64,000 nt of DNA from positions 1 through 64,000 of the forward strand of contig JADFSS010000003.1 in assembly GCA_022560655.1 (NCBI GenBank), written 5' to 3'. The first letter of the stretch is position 1. Each line of letters opens with the position of its first letter. Below are positions 17,648-26,196 of the stretch, piece after piece. The notes beneath the pieces are model-generated. The model worked only from the letters and a program-made list of their open reading frames with translations, made no database searches and was not told the DNA's origin. The DNA is from Candidatus Neomarinimicrobiota bacterium. Its GTDB lineage: Bacteria; Fidelibacterota; Marinisomatia; SCGC-AAA003-L08; TS1B11. Both the position numbers and the translations under genes were made by a program.

Positions 17648-18076
17648 TTAGAGGTGACCTAAAATATCCTCTGGTGTGAAAAAGAATGCAACCTCTTTCT
17701 GGGCATCTTCATCGCTGTCTGAGCCGTGCACCGCATTCTCGCCTACGCTGGTTGCAAAGTCCTTGCGGAGGGTACCGGTATTCGCTTGGGCCGGATCGGT
17801 CGCTCCAATAAGGGTACGAAAGACTTCCACGGCCTCTTCCCTTTCCAGGGCCATGGGGAAGCACGGCCCGGACGACATGAACGTGGTGAGCTCGTCAAAA
17901 AACGGCTTGCCCCGGTGGATGGCATAGAATTCATCGGCCCGCGCCTTCGTCAGCCGCAACAGTCTAGCAGCGCGAATCTCGAGCCCCGCCTCCAGGATGC
18001 GATCAATAATCTTGCCCATCGTCCGGGCGCGAATGGCATCCGGCTTGATGATGGCCAGGGTACGGTTGCTGCCCAT
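17648..18076 (-). CDS. ndk: Nucleoside diphosphate kinase
   Basis: Transfers the gamma-phosphate between nucleoside triphosphates and diphosphates. The 142-residue protein begins GSNRTLAIIKPDAI and has the phosphohistidine in NAVHGSDSDEDA near residue 117. The start is the ATG that overlaps the sucD stop (TGATG). Position behind sucCD suits a role in exchanging GTP and ATP made by succinyl-CoA synthetase. The C-terminal part is a little longer than the minimal family, ending in EVAFFFTPEDIL. Confidence 0.95.
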   Translation of the reverse strand: MGSNRTLAIIKPDAIRARTMGKIIDRILEAGLEIRAARLLRLTKARADEFYAIHRGKPFFDELTTFMSSGPCFPMALEREEAVEVFRTLIGATDPAQANTGTLRKDFATSVGENAVHGSDSDEDAQKEVAFFFTPEDILGHL

Positions 18077-18951
18077 CAACCCAGGACCTGCTGCATGGTC
18101 TGGCCGATCATCGCCGGGCTCTCACACACATGGATGCCCGCGGCCTGCAGGGCCTCCATCTTACTTTGGGCGGTGCCCTGTCCGCCGGCAATGATGGCCC
18201 CGGCGTGTCCCATGCGACGGCCCGGCGGGGCCGTGCGGCCGGCAACAAACGCGACGATGGGCTTGCTGAAGCCGGTCTCCTGCACCCAATCGGCGGCCTC
18301 CTCCTCGGCGCTACCGCCGATCTCGCCAATGAGAACCAGTGCATCCGTCCCGTCATCCTCGGCAAAGAGCTTCAGAAGAGCAAGAAAGGTGGAGCCGATG
18401 ATGGGGTCGCCGCCTACGCCGATGCACGTGGATTGCCCCAGGCCCAGTTCGGTCAACTGGAAGACAGCTTCGTAGGTGAGCGTCCCGCTGCGTGAAAGCA
18501 CACCCACGCCTCCGGGCTGGTGAATAAAGCCGGGCATGATGCCGATCTTGCACCTTCCCGGACTGATGACGCCGGGGCAGTTGGGGCCGATGAGCGTCGT
18601 GCTGCTTTGGTCCAGGGCGGCCTTGACCCGCACCATATCAAAAGTGGGGATGCCTTCAGTGATACAGACCACGAGCTCCAGGTTGGCCGCGATGGCCTCC
18701 ATGATGGCGTCCGAGGCAAAGGGTGGTGGCACAAAGATTACCGAGGCGTTGGCGCCGGTGGCGTCCTTGGCATCGGCCAGCGTATTGAAAATGGGGACGC
18801 CGTTAGCGTCCTGCCGGCCCCCTTTGCCAGGGGTGACGCCGGCCACAACTTGGGTGCCATACGCCACCATCTCCTCGGTATGAAACGAACCCTCACTCCC
18901 GGTGATGCCCTGCACGATGAGCCGGGTGTCGTTGCCTGCCAGTATGCTTAT
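18076..18951 (-). CDS. sucD: Succinyl-CoA synthetase alpha subunit, probable AUA start
   Basis: Alpha subunit of the TCA-cycle enzyme that makes ATP or GTP from succinyl-CoA. CoA-binding [25 protein letters not shown] and the phosphohistidine loop GHAGAI near residue 245 are present. No ATG, GTG or TTG lies where the protein should begin: the canonical M-S-I-L start is written ATA-AGC-ATA-CTG. The ATA at 18951-18949 overlaps the sucC stop as ATAA, six bases after the purine-rich GAAAGGGGG. The next usual start, a GTG at 18915, would remove the first beta strand of the CoA-binding fold. A CTG at 18942 is an alternative. With the ATA start the protein has 291 residues, the normal length. Confidence 0.9.
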   Translation of the reverse strand: MSILAGNDTRLIVQGITGSEGSFHTEEMVAYGTQVVAGVTPGKGGRQDANGVPIFNTLADAKDATGANASVIFVPPPFASDAIMEAIAANLELVVCITEGIPTFDMVRVKAALDQSSTTLIGPNCPGVISPGRCKIGIMPGFIHQPGGVGVLSRSGTLTYEAVFQLTELGLGQSTCIGVGGDPIIGSTFLALLKLFAEDDGTDALVLIGEIGGSAEEEAADWVQETGFSKPIVAFVAGRTAPPGRRMGHAGAIIAGGQGTAQSKMEALQAAGIHVCESPAMIGQTMQQVLG

Positions 18952-20117
18952 GCCCGGCCCCCTTTCGCGGCGCCCACGGCCAGCTCGGCCGCCTCCTCCA
19001 AGGTCTGGGCCACCAAGAACTCCAGGGGGGAGTCCGCCAGCAGTTTCCGCGCCTCGGGGGCCTTGGTGCCCTCCATGCGCACGATAATCGGGATGCTGAC
19101 ACTCACCTCGTTCAGGGCATCGATGACGCCCTGCGCAATGCGATCGCAGCGCACAATTCCGCCGAAGATATTGATGAGCACAGCGGTTACTTTTTCATCA
19201 TTCACCAGGATGCGGAAGCCGTTGGCCACGGTCTCGGTATTAGCCACCCCGCCCACATCGAGGAAGTTGGCGGGTTCTCCGCCATGCAGCTTGATGATGT
19301 CCATGGTGGCCATGGCCAGCCCCGCGCCGTTGACCATGCAGCCCACGCTACCATCCAGCCGGATGTAGTTGAGGTGGTACTTGTCGGCCTCCACCTCCTG
19401 GGGGTCCTCCTCACTCAGGTCGCGCAACTCCGGCAGCGCCTTCTGGCGGTATAGGGCGTTGTCGTCAAAGTTGATTTTGGCGTCCAGCGCCATGACCAGG
19501 CCGTCCTCGGTCACAACCAGCGGATTGATCTCCATCAGAGAACAGTCGTTAGCCAAGAACGCGCGCCACAACGCCTGCAGCGTACTGGTGCCGTGCTTCA
19601 CCTGGTCGCCGTCCAGTTTCAGGGCATAGGCCAGCTTCCGGGCCTGGTAGGGCTGCAGCCCCCCGGATGGATCGAGCCACTCCTTGACGATGAGTTCCGG
19701 CGTCTCGGCGGCTACCTTTTCGATTTCCATGCCTCCCTGGGTTGATACCATCATCACAAAGTGGCCACTGGACCGGTCCAGCACAATGCCGGCGTATAGT
19801 TCCCGGGCGATGGGGGTGGCCTTTTCGATGAGCAGACGACGCACCTCCTGACCGCCGGGCCCGGTCTGATGGGTTACCAGCTGCATACCCAGCATTTTTT
19901 CCGCCACCTGGCGTACCTCAGCCGGGCTATCCACTAGCTTGACCCCGCCGCCCTGGCCCCGTCCACCAGCATGAATCTGGGCTTTTACCACCACCCGGCC
20001 ACCAATTTTCTTGGCGGCATCCACGGCCTCAGCCACTGAAAATGCGGGGTAACCCTCAGGAATGGGAACCCCGTATTCGCTGAAGATGGCCTTGGCCTGG
20101 TACTCGTGAATTTTCAT
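18948..20117 (-). CDS. sucC: Succinyl-CoA synthetase beta subunit
   Basis: ATP-grasp beta subunit (389 residues) of succinyl-CoA synthetase. It begins [21 protein letters not shown], has [19 protein letters not shown] near residue 43, the Mg-binding [10 protein letters not shown] near 198 and [10 protein letters not shown] near 322. The ATG at 20117 is preceded by GAATAAGG, placed just after the stop of the upstream ATPase gene. Its TAA stop overlaps the presumed sucD ATA start. Confidence 0.96.
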   Translation of the reverse strand: MKIHEYQAKAIFSEYGVPIPEGYPAFSVAEAVDAAKKIGGRVVVKAQIHAGGRGQGGGVKLVDSPAEVRQVAEKMLGMQLVTHQTGPGGQEVRRLLIEKATPIARELYAGIVLDRSSGHFVMMVSTQGGMEIEKVAAETPELIVKEWLDPSGGLQPYQARKLAYALKLDGDQVKHGTSTLQALWRAFLANDCSLMEINPLVVTEDGLVMALDAKINFDDNALYRQKALPELRDLSEEDPQEVEADKYHLNYIRLDGSVGCMVNGAGLAMATMDIIKLHGGEPANFLDVGGVANTETVANGFRILVNDEKVTAVLINIFGGIVRCDRIAQGVIDALNEVSVSIPIIVRMEGTKAPEARKLLADSPLEFLVAQTLEEAAELAVGAAKGGRA

Positions 20118-20127
20118 TGCCTTATTC

Positions 20128-22629
20128 CTATGTCCACCGGGCGGACCTCCAAATGTTGACAGGAATAGTCAGTTTGTCTTTCTTTCCTACGCCAGGTTTA
20201 GCTGGGTTTTGAACCATGTGCATGGTAGGGTTCTCAGGTATGGATGAGATGACGCATACGTAATATGTCTCTTGAAATCTATCCGCTGCCTCGGTCTCAT
20301 TCTCCGTTAGTTCAACATCAACATCAGAACTCTTACCTTTGACCTCTATTTGTACCTTCCTGCCATCTTTGGCTACTGCCTCAATGTCATAGCCAAAGTT
20401 TCTCTTATCAACAACTTCCACTTTCTGATATTTGGTTTTCAACGTTCCTTTAGCAAAGCTCATGGCAAACTCCTCTACACCATTATCTGGAGAATCTTTA
20501 ACACCACCAGCCTTGAGGAATTCACGCCAAGTCCTCAATTGGTCAGAATCAGCTTTACCTTTGATGTATCTCGGACTTATGAAACTAAGGCCAGAGACGA
20601 ACTGTTTGTTGGTTTCCCAGTCGTGTTCAGGCTGGAACTCTTTAGGAAATAACACTTCCTTGGATGCCTTCACGGATTTTTGTTTTGTGAGAATCCAAAT
20701 TTCCAATTCCTCGTCTATTTCATTTCCGAGAATTTTCTGGCACAAAATTGTGTAGTCGAGAAGTTCCTTTTGTGAAGGCTTAGGAGCATCGACCAGAATC
20801 TTGGGAAGTATGGCCTCCTTGCAAACTTTCTTTTCATCTAGTACTTGCACCCCCGTTAGGCCGGTCAAGAAACCTCGAACCTCTTTTGATTCATCTTCAT
20901 CAACCGCCCTCGATAGGATATCAGGATGTAGCATGGCTTTGGAACTTTTCAACTTGTTCGCCATCTCCATGAATATGGGGTCTACTAAGATTCTGACCAT
21001 GAGGGAGACATCCCCTCCCCTAAGGAGTTTACCATCGCTTGTTAATATAAAATTATAGTTATGATATGCCATAGTGTTTCTTCTGATTCGTCTATAATAA
21101 GAATAAGGCTCTCCGTAAAACGGGTGACTATTGAGCCAGAGATAGAGTGATCTAAACCAATCACCCGCATCAGGTGTGTTGCTCTTATTTTCTAGGAACT
21201 TTTGGTCATGGAGTATATTCCAACGATCCACCTTCTTGATCGGCTTGGATTCGCAGTCAAGCACCTTGGGATGAACAAACTTAAGTTCTTGTCGTCCACC
21301 GAATGCTGAGGCCATCTCATCTTCCAAGAATAAACCCATATCGACAAGATCATCTATTGCCTCGTCATCCTCTGTCAATCGCACCACCTGTTCGGGTCTG
21401 GCCCACCCGTTATCTTTAGTCGGCACGCAATCATTCTCTTCCAAGAATTTTTCGATAGGTTCTATGAGCTTAGGCCCAAATAACTCATCATATGATTCTA
21501 GCCCCTCAGACTTCTTGAATTCGAACACTGGGAAAAATTGATATTTCCACCTATCATGATTCTTGAAGTACTCTATTGCCTCCTTGCAAAGATCAACCAC
21601 TTCCCCCACCAACCAGTGGTTCCATTTGGTTTCATAGTTAATCGCATCTCTGCCCGGCTGAACGAGGAAGTCTGCCTGAATTGGGAACTTTGCTCCGCTC
21701 CTGGCCTCCCCCAATGGTAAGAAAGAATAAACTCCTCCATACATTGCTCCCGCTTCCGACGGCGCCAAGTTACCCTCCTCATCGAGCGCAAAAGCTATCG
21801 CTACTTCTCTCTTTGTAACATTAGCCCTATAATCTTGTGCTAACCGGTCTTGCTTCACCGAATTTGGCACCTTTACGGTCCGTCGAAAGAATTTGAACTT
21901 CACCTCCTCATTGTCATGCTTGAGGGTAGTGATCCCATCCTCGTCCTCCCCAATATTCTCGAGGGTCCATGATCGCCCAGAAACCTCATCTATTACTACT
22001 ATTTTTCTTAACCAGCGTAGAAATAAATATAGCTCACTACTGAGTTTCTCCAGTTCTCCAACCAAACTTGAATAATACGCTTTTTCCCTGTAGGGAATAA
22101 TGAAAGTTGTCAATTCGGCATCTATTTCCTTGGGTGGGTCATCAACCCAAATCGGTATGACCTGCCACGGATTCTTAGTGGGATCATCCCAGTAATTTTT
22201 ATCGAACTTGAATTGAAATCCGTCGGAACAAATCACGGGACAATCAGAGATTTTGAAAACGGACTTAAACCCAATACCCAAATACCCCAATGTACCCTGT
22301 TCTGGCTTCTTGGAAGACCTGATGCTACAGATGGCGCTTACATCTTGTTTGCTGAAGGGACGTCCATTATGCGAAACTCTTACTCTGTCTTTGTTGACCC
22401 GTATTTCAAATGTCCCTGGACTGTTTAGGCCTAGACCAGCGTCTTCCGCATTCTGAATTAGTTCGAGAACAAAACCCGAGCTTCGAGTAAACACTACCTC
22501 GGATATCAACTTTAACGCGCTCACATTATCCTGCCACGTACGGGTTCCCGTTGAAACCTCTATATCACTCCGTATATCCTCAATTACGTTCTTCCTATTA
22601 ACGTGGTTAGTCGTTGTATCTACCTCCAA
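20128..22629 (-). CDS. Sacsin/NO VEIN-like GHKL ATPase with C-terminal NOV_C (DUF3883) nuclease-like domain
   Basis: An 833-residue protein of unknown role. The N-terminus is a GHKL ATPase of the sacsin/NO VEIN type: ELIQNAEDAG at 56-65, SHNGRPFS at 86-93, GYLGIGFKSVF at 115-125. The middle 500 residues are not recognised. About 715-815 matches the NOV_C domain, with D748 in GYDIEA and E762/K764 in QIEVKGK forming a PD-(D/E)XK-like core. The gene is clearly richer in A and T than its neighbours, so horizontal transfer is likely. It sits between arcC and sucC with only 10 bases before sucC. No ATG or GTG exists at the start: TTG 22629 is assumed, and a GGAGG overlaps it. Similar solitary ATPase-nuclease proteins are suspected of anti-phage defence, which is an inference here. 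Confidence 0.75.
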   Translation of the reverse strand: MEVDTTTNHVNRKNVIEDIRSDIEVSTGTRTWQDNVSALKLISEVVFTRSSGFVLELIQNAEDAGLGLNSPGTFEIRVNKDRVRVSHNGRPFSKQDVSAICSIRSSKKPEQGTLGYLGIGFKSVFKISDCPVICSDGFQFKFDKNYWDDPTKNPWQVIPIWVDDPPKEIDAELTTFIIPYREKAYYSSLVGELEKLSSELYLFLRWLRKIVVIDEVSGRSWTLENIGEDEDGITTLKHDNEEVKFKFFRRTVKVPNSVKQDRLAQDYRANVTKREVAIAFALDEEGNLAPSEAGAMYGGVYSFLPLGEARSGAKFPIQADFLVQPGRDAINYETKWNHWLVGEVVDLCKEAIEYFKNHDRWKYQFFPVFEFKKSEGLESYDELFGPKLIEPIEKFLEENDCVPTKDNGWARPEQVVRLTEDDEAIDDLVDMGLFLEDEMASAFGGRQELKFVHPKVLDCESKPIKKVDRWNILHDQKFLENKSNTPDAGDWFRSLYLWLNSHPFYGEPYSYYRRIRRNTMAYHNYNFILTSDGKLLRGGDVSLMVRILVDPIFMEMANKLKSSKAMLHPDILSRAVDEDESKEVRGFLTGLTGVQVLDEKKVCKEAILPKILVDAPKPSQKELLDYTILCQKILGNEIDEELEIWILTKQKSVKASKEVLFPKEFQPEHDWETNKQFVSGLSFISPRYIKGKADSDQLRTWREFLKAGGVKDSPDNGVEEFAMSFAKGTLKTKYQKVEVVDKRNFGYDIEAVAKDGRKVQIEVKGKSSDVDVELTENETEAADRFQETYYVCVISSIPENPTMHMVQNPAKPGVGKKDKLTIPVNIWRSARWT

Positions 22630-22668
22630 CTCTTCAATTGTTGAAAGCTCTCAATTACAGCTAGCCTC

Positions 22669-23628
22669 TTATCTGACAACGGTCGTTCCCGCCTCACCCG
22701 CTAATGCCTGCTCCATCGATTCGATATTCGTCACCACAACCTTCTCACCGCCGGCCTTGAGGAATTGCATCGCGGCCTCCATTTTGGGCCCCATGCTGCC
22801 ACCGGGGAAGTGGCCTGCATCCAGATAATCCTGCGCCTGATGCAATGACAATTTTCGGATGGGCTGTTGGCGGTCGCTACCAAAATGCAGATAGACCTCC
22901 GGTACATCGGTGAGAATATACATCTCCTGAGCCCCAATATCCTCTGCCAGAACCGCCGCGGTCAAATCCTTGTCAACCACTGCATCCACCCCCTCGTAAT
23001 GGCCATTTTCCATGACGAAGGCGGGGATGCCGCCGCCCCCCGAAGCGATAACGATGGAGCCTAGCTCGACCAAATGACGGATGGAGCGGCCGTTGACCAG
23101 GCGGACGGGTTTCGGGCTGGGCACCACCCGGCGCCAGACCCCCGCTTCCTGTTCGGCGATGGACCAGCCGAAACGCTCAGCCAGGTGTTCAGCCCGCTCT
23201 TGTGAATAGCGGTCGCCGATGAACTTTAGGGGGCGCTTGAGGGCCGGATCAGCCGGGTCTACCACTACCTGGGTGATGATGGTTACCACCTCCCGTGAAA
23301 TCTGTTCATCCATGAGCGCGTTTTGCAGTGATTGCTCGATCATGTAGCCGATAGTCCCCTGGGTGGCGGCTACGCAGAGGCCCAGGGGCAGGGGCGGAAC
23401 CCGATCGGCGGCCAGCTCCCCCCGCAGCAGTTCGTCTCCCACCTGGGGACCGTTACCGTGCACGATTGCCAGGCGGTGACCCCGTCTCAGGAAGGGGAGC
23501 GCCGCGTGCAGGGCGGCCCGGGTCTGGGCGAACTGCTGGGCGATGGTGCCGGTGGTAGCGTCCGGCGCCAAAGCGTTTCCGCCCAAGGCGAGCAGGACCG
23601 TGCTATTGGTAAGCAGTGTTGTGCCCAT
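22669..23628 (-). CDS. arcC: Carbamate kinase
   Basis: Catalyses carbamoyl phosphate + ADP to ATP + carbamate, or the reverse. The ATG at 23628 gives 319 residues and the standard N-terminus VLLALGGNALAP; a TTG at 23673 would add 15 residues of no clear match. Signatures include VHGNGPQVGD, IASGGGGIPAF near residue 200, GVDAVVDKDLTAAVLA and HFPGGSMGPKMEAA near 273. Neither arcA nor argI/arcB is nearby, so the source of carbamoyl phosphate is not visible. It lies 35 bases downstream of the pruA-like gene. Confidence 0.93.
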   Translation of the reverse strand: MGTTLLTNSTVLLALGGNALAPDATTGTIAQQFAQTRAALHAALPFLRRGHRLAIVHGNGPQVGDELLRGELAADRVPPLPLGLCVAATQGTIGYMIEQSLQNALMDEQISREVVTIITQVVVDPADPALKRPLKFIGDRYSQERAEHLAERFGWSIAEQEAGVWRRVVPSPKPVRLVNGRSIRHLVELGSIVIASGGGGIPAFVMENGHYEGVDAVVDKDLTAAVLAEDIGAQEMYILTDVPEVYLHFGSDRQQPIRKLSLHQAQDYLDAGHFPGGSMGPKMEAAMQFLKAGGEKVVVTNIESMEQALAGEAGTTVVR

Positions 23629-23707
23629 GAGAGGTTCGGGCGTGCCACCCAGGGCCAGGCGGGCCGGCTGCAACGCTTAAGATCGCGACGCCAGTTTGTC
23701 CGCGCAC

Positions 23708-25252
23708 CTAGACCTTACTGGCTACTGATTTGGCTTGGAGAAACAACCCCAGATAATCTGGCCCGCCAGCCTTGGAGTCTGTGCCGGACATGTTAAACCC
23801 GCCGAAGGGGTGGACCCCCACCATAGCGCCGGTGCATTTGCGGTTGAGATAGAGGTTACCTACGTGAAAGGCGCGTTTGGCTTGCTCCAGGTGATCCCGG
23901 TTGCGGCTGTAGACCGCCCCGGTGAGGCCGTAGATGGTGTGGTTCGCAAAAGCGAGGGCCTCATCAAAGTCTTGGGCTTTGATCACCGCCAGCACCGGCC
24001 CGAAAACTTCCTCCTGGGCCAGCCTGGCATCGGGCTTGATGTCCGCGATGATGGTGGGCTGGTGGAAGTAGCCCTGGTCGCCGATGCGCTCGCCGCCCGT
24101 GAGCAGGTGGCCCTCCTGGCGGCCGATCTCGACGTAATCCTGGACCTTGTCCAGCGCCGCCTGGTTGATGACCGGGCCCATAAATTGGTGCCGGTCCTCC
24201 GGGGCACCAACGTTGATGGCCTCGGCCAAGGCAACGACCTTATTGATGAGCGGCTCGTAGATCTGCTCATGCACAATGAGCCGCGAGCAGGCAGAGCACT
24301 TCTGGCCCTGGTAGCCAAAGGCTGAGGCGACGATGCCCTCGGCGGCAGCATCCAGGTCGGCATCACTGTCCACCACGATGGCATCCTTGCCCCCCATTTC
24401 AACGATGACCCGCTTGATCCAGATTTGACCCGGCCGCGCCTTGGCCGCCCGCTCGTTAATGCCTAGGCCCACCTCCATGCTTCCGGTAAACGCGATGAAT
24501 CGCACCTGCGGGTGCTCCACAATAAAATCGCCGATCTCCCCGCCACTGCCGGTCAGGTAAGTAAGGACCCCCGTGGGCAGGCCGGCCTCTGCGAAGGCCT
24601 CCGCCAGCAGCTGTCCCGTGAGAGGGGTCTCGCTGGCAGGCTTGAGTACCACCGTGTTGCCGGTAACAATCGCGGCTGCGGTCATGCCGGTGAGGATGGC
24701 AAGGGGAAAATTCCAGGGTGGTATGACGGCGCCCACGCCCAGAGGGATGTAGAAGAGGTCCAGCTCCTCACCATCAGTTGGGACTATCGGCTGGGGCTGG
24801 GCATAGCGCAGTGCCTCCCGGGCGTAGTATTCCAGGAAGTCGACAGCTTCGGCCAAGTCTGCGTCAGCCTCAATCCAGCTCTTTCCGGCCTCCAGGACCA
24901 TGGTGGCAACGGCTTCATCCCGGCGTCGGCGCAGAATTTCGGCGGCCCGGAGCAGGATATCCGCCCGCCGCTGAGCGGGGGTCTCCTTCCAGGTTTTAAA
25001 AGTATGACTGGCAACTTCGATGGCTGCCTGGGCCTGGGCCTGGGTGGCTTTTTGGAATAGGGCCAGTACCTGATCGGGGTCGGCGGGATTGGTGCTACGC
25101 AGCTGGCTGCCATTGGTGAACGATTGCTCACCAATGATGAGGGGGTAGCTCTGGCCGGCTCTGGACTGCAGCCGCTTTAGTTCAGCCGCTACAGCGCCAA
25201 TGTCCTTGTCCTGGTCGAAATGTCTGACGGGCAAATTCTTAAAGGGGGTCAT
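23708..25252 (-). CDS. 1-pyrroline-5-carboxylate dehydrogenase
   Basis: NAD(P)-dependent aldehyde dehydrogenase of 514 residues (RocA/PruA type) that oxidises glutamate semialdehyde to glutamate in proline and arginine breakdown. The substrate-tunnel PPWNFPLAI is at 178-186, the general base is Glu285 in VEMGGKDA, and the nucleophile is Cys319 in GYQGQKCSACSR, the form seen in P5C dehydrogenases. No proline dehydrogenase domain is fused or adjacent. Pairing with carbamate kinase suggests amino-acid catabolism. Confidence 0.92.
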   Translation of the reverse strand: MTPFKNLPVRHFDQDKDIGAVAAELKRLQSRAGQSYPLIIGEQSFTNGSQLRSTNPADPDQVLALFQKATQAQAQAAIEVASHTFKTWKETPAQRRADILLRAAEILRRRRDEAVATMVLEAGKSWIEADADLAEAVDFLEYYAREALRYAQPQPIVPTDGEELDLFYIPLGVGAVIPPWNFPLAILTGMTAAAIVTGNTVVLKPASETPLTGQLLAEAFAEAGLPTGVLTYLTGSGGEIGDFIVEHPQVRFIAFTGSMEVGLGINERAAKARPGQIWIKRVIVEMGGKDAIVVDSDADLDAAAEGIVASAFGYQGQKCSACSRLIVHEQIYEPLINKVVALAEAINVGAPEDRHQFMGPVINQAALDKVQDYVEIGRQEGHLLTGGERIGDQGYFHQPTIIADIKPDARLAQEEVFGPVLAVIKAQDFDEALAFANHTIYGLTGAVYSRNRDHLEQAKRAFHVGNLYLNRKCTGAMVGVHPFGGFNMSGTDSKAGGPDYLGLFLQAKSVASKV

Positions 25253-25585
25253 ATGACGCTCTTGTTCCTATTAGGGTTCGACATCGCGGTACCGGGCCAT
25301 CACCGCCCCGTACCAGATCAATACCTCAGCCGCAAAAGTTAGACTCTGCCGTCAGTTTCAATCAAGGCAAATGGAGGGCGTGCCAGCGCAGTCAGCCTCC
25401 AACAGCGGGCATAAATATTGATCGGGCAGTGGCAATGCCTTGCAGGGCGGGGCCGCCTGGAAGTCCACGCGCCGGGTTGTTACCGGTAGCTGCAGGCCGG
25501 TTGCAAACTGATATCTGTTGCCCGCAATTTCGCAGCCTTATATTGCAGCATTGCGCAGGGCGGCATAACCAAACAGGCAGGATTA
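25253..25585. other. Intergenic region between divergent P5C dehydrogenase and DUF1579-like lipoprotein
   Basis: The 333 bases hold no gene that I can support. An imperfect inverted repeat, GGTACCGGG at 25290-25298 and CCCCGTACC at 25308-25316, lies 40-65 bases upstream of the dehydrogenase ATG and could be an operator or leader hairpin. Toward the plus-strand gene, TTGCCC at 25518-25523 and TATATT at 25539-25544 form a weak promoter candidate with a short 15-base spacer. The rest shows nothing distinctive. Confidence 0.4.
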
Positions 25586-26113
25586 ATGATGCATGACACG
25601 AAAACGATCCGTCGCTGGTGGCTGCTTTCATTGGCAATGGCTATGTTCGCCTGCGCCGCACCCGAACGGGGTACGGTCTCCAACCGGAAAGCCCCGGCAG
25701 CGAGCCAGTTCGATTTTTGGCTGGGCGAGTGGGAGCTCACCTGGGGAGATAGTGGCAGCGGGACCAATACGATCACGGCTATCCTGGACAGCATGGTGAT
25801 TGCTGAAAATTTTGATGGCACGCCCTCCATGCCGCTCATTGGCAAGAGCTATTCGGTCTATGTTGAGCGCCAGGGTAAATGGAAACAGACTTGGGTGGAC
25901 AATAGCGGGGGTTACCTGGACTTTGTGGGTGAATTTGTCGATGGCAAAATGATCTTTTCGCGGGATGCTGTCAGGCCAGATGGCACGCCGGTGATCCAGC
26001 GTATGGTGTGGCACAACATTGCGCAGGACGAATTGGACTGGAATTGGGAGGCGTCGACGGATGGTGGGATGAGCTGGAATGTGAACTGGAAAATTCATTA
26101 TCGCAGAAAGTAG
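25586..26113 (+). CDS. DUF1579-like lipoprotein
   Basis: A 175-residue exported protein. After a twin start (ATG ATG) comes RRWWLLSLAMAMFACAAP, a hydrophobic signal with a plausible lipidation cysteine near residue 23. The mature part begins FDFWLGEWELTWGD near residue 42, a pattern typical of the DUF1579 family, and continues as a beta-rich fold. Its function is unknown. It is a single gene with its own upstream region. Confidence 0.7.
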   Translation: MMHDTKTIRRWWLLSLAMAMFACAAPERGTVSNRKAPAASQFDFWLGEWELTWGDSGSGTNTITAILDSMVIAENFDGTPSMPLIGKSYSVYVERQGKWKQTWVDNSGGYLDFVGEFVDGKMIFSRDAVRPDGTPVIQRMVWHNIAQDELDWNWEASTDGGMSWNVNWKIHYRRK

Positions 26114-26154
26114 AGTAGGCTAATTGCCGGAGTTCAATGCACGGCGGCCACACA

Positions 26155-26184
26155 ACTATAGTATTATTAGTTATAGTATATTAG
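26155..26184 (+). repeat. AT-rich direct and inverted repeat upstream of guanine deaminase
   Basis: TATAGTATTATTAG (26157-26170) is repeated as TATAGTATATTAG (26172-26184), a 15-base period. ACTATA (26155-26160) and TATAGT (26172-26177) also form an inverted repeat. The block ends on the AGGAG ribosome binding site region and contains several -10-like hexamers. It may be a promoter with an overlapping operator; which role applies is not known. Confidence 0.4.
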
Positions 26185-26196
26185 GAGTGACGGGAG

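Noticed and set aside
18915-18917. GTG at 18915 as the sucD start
   Set aside because: It would delete the first strand of the CoA-binding fold (the residues just before QGITGSEG), which all functional SucD proteins have.
22630-22668. Att site or insertion-sequence ends flanking the AT-rich ATPase gene
   Set aside because: Only short AT-rich repeats (CAATTG and CAATTA) are seen; no inverted repeats or target duplication can be shown.
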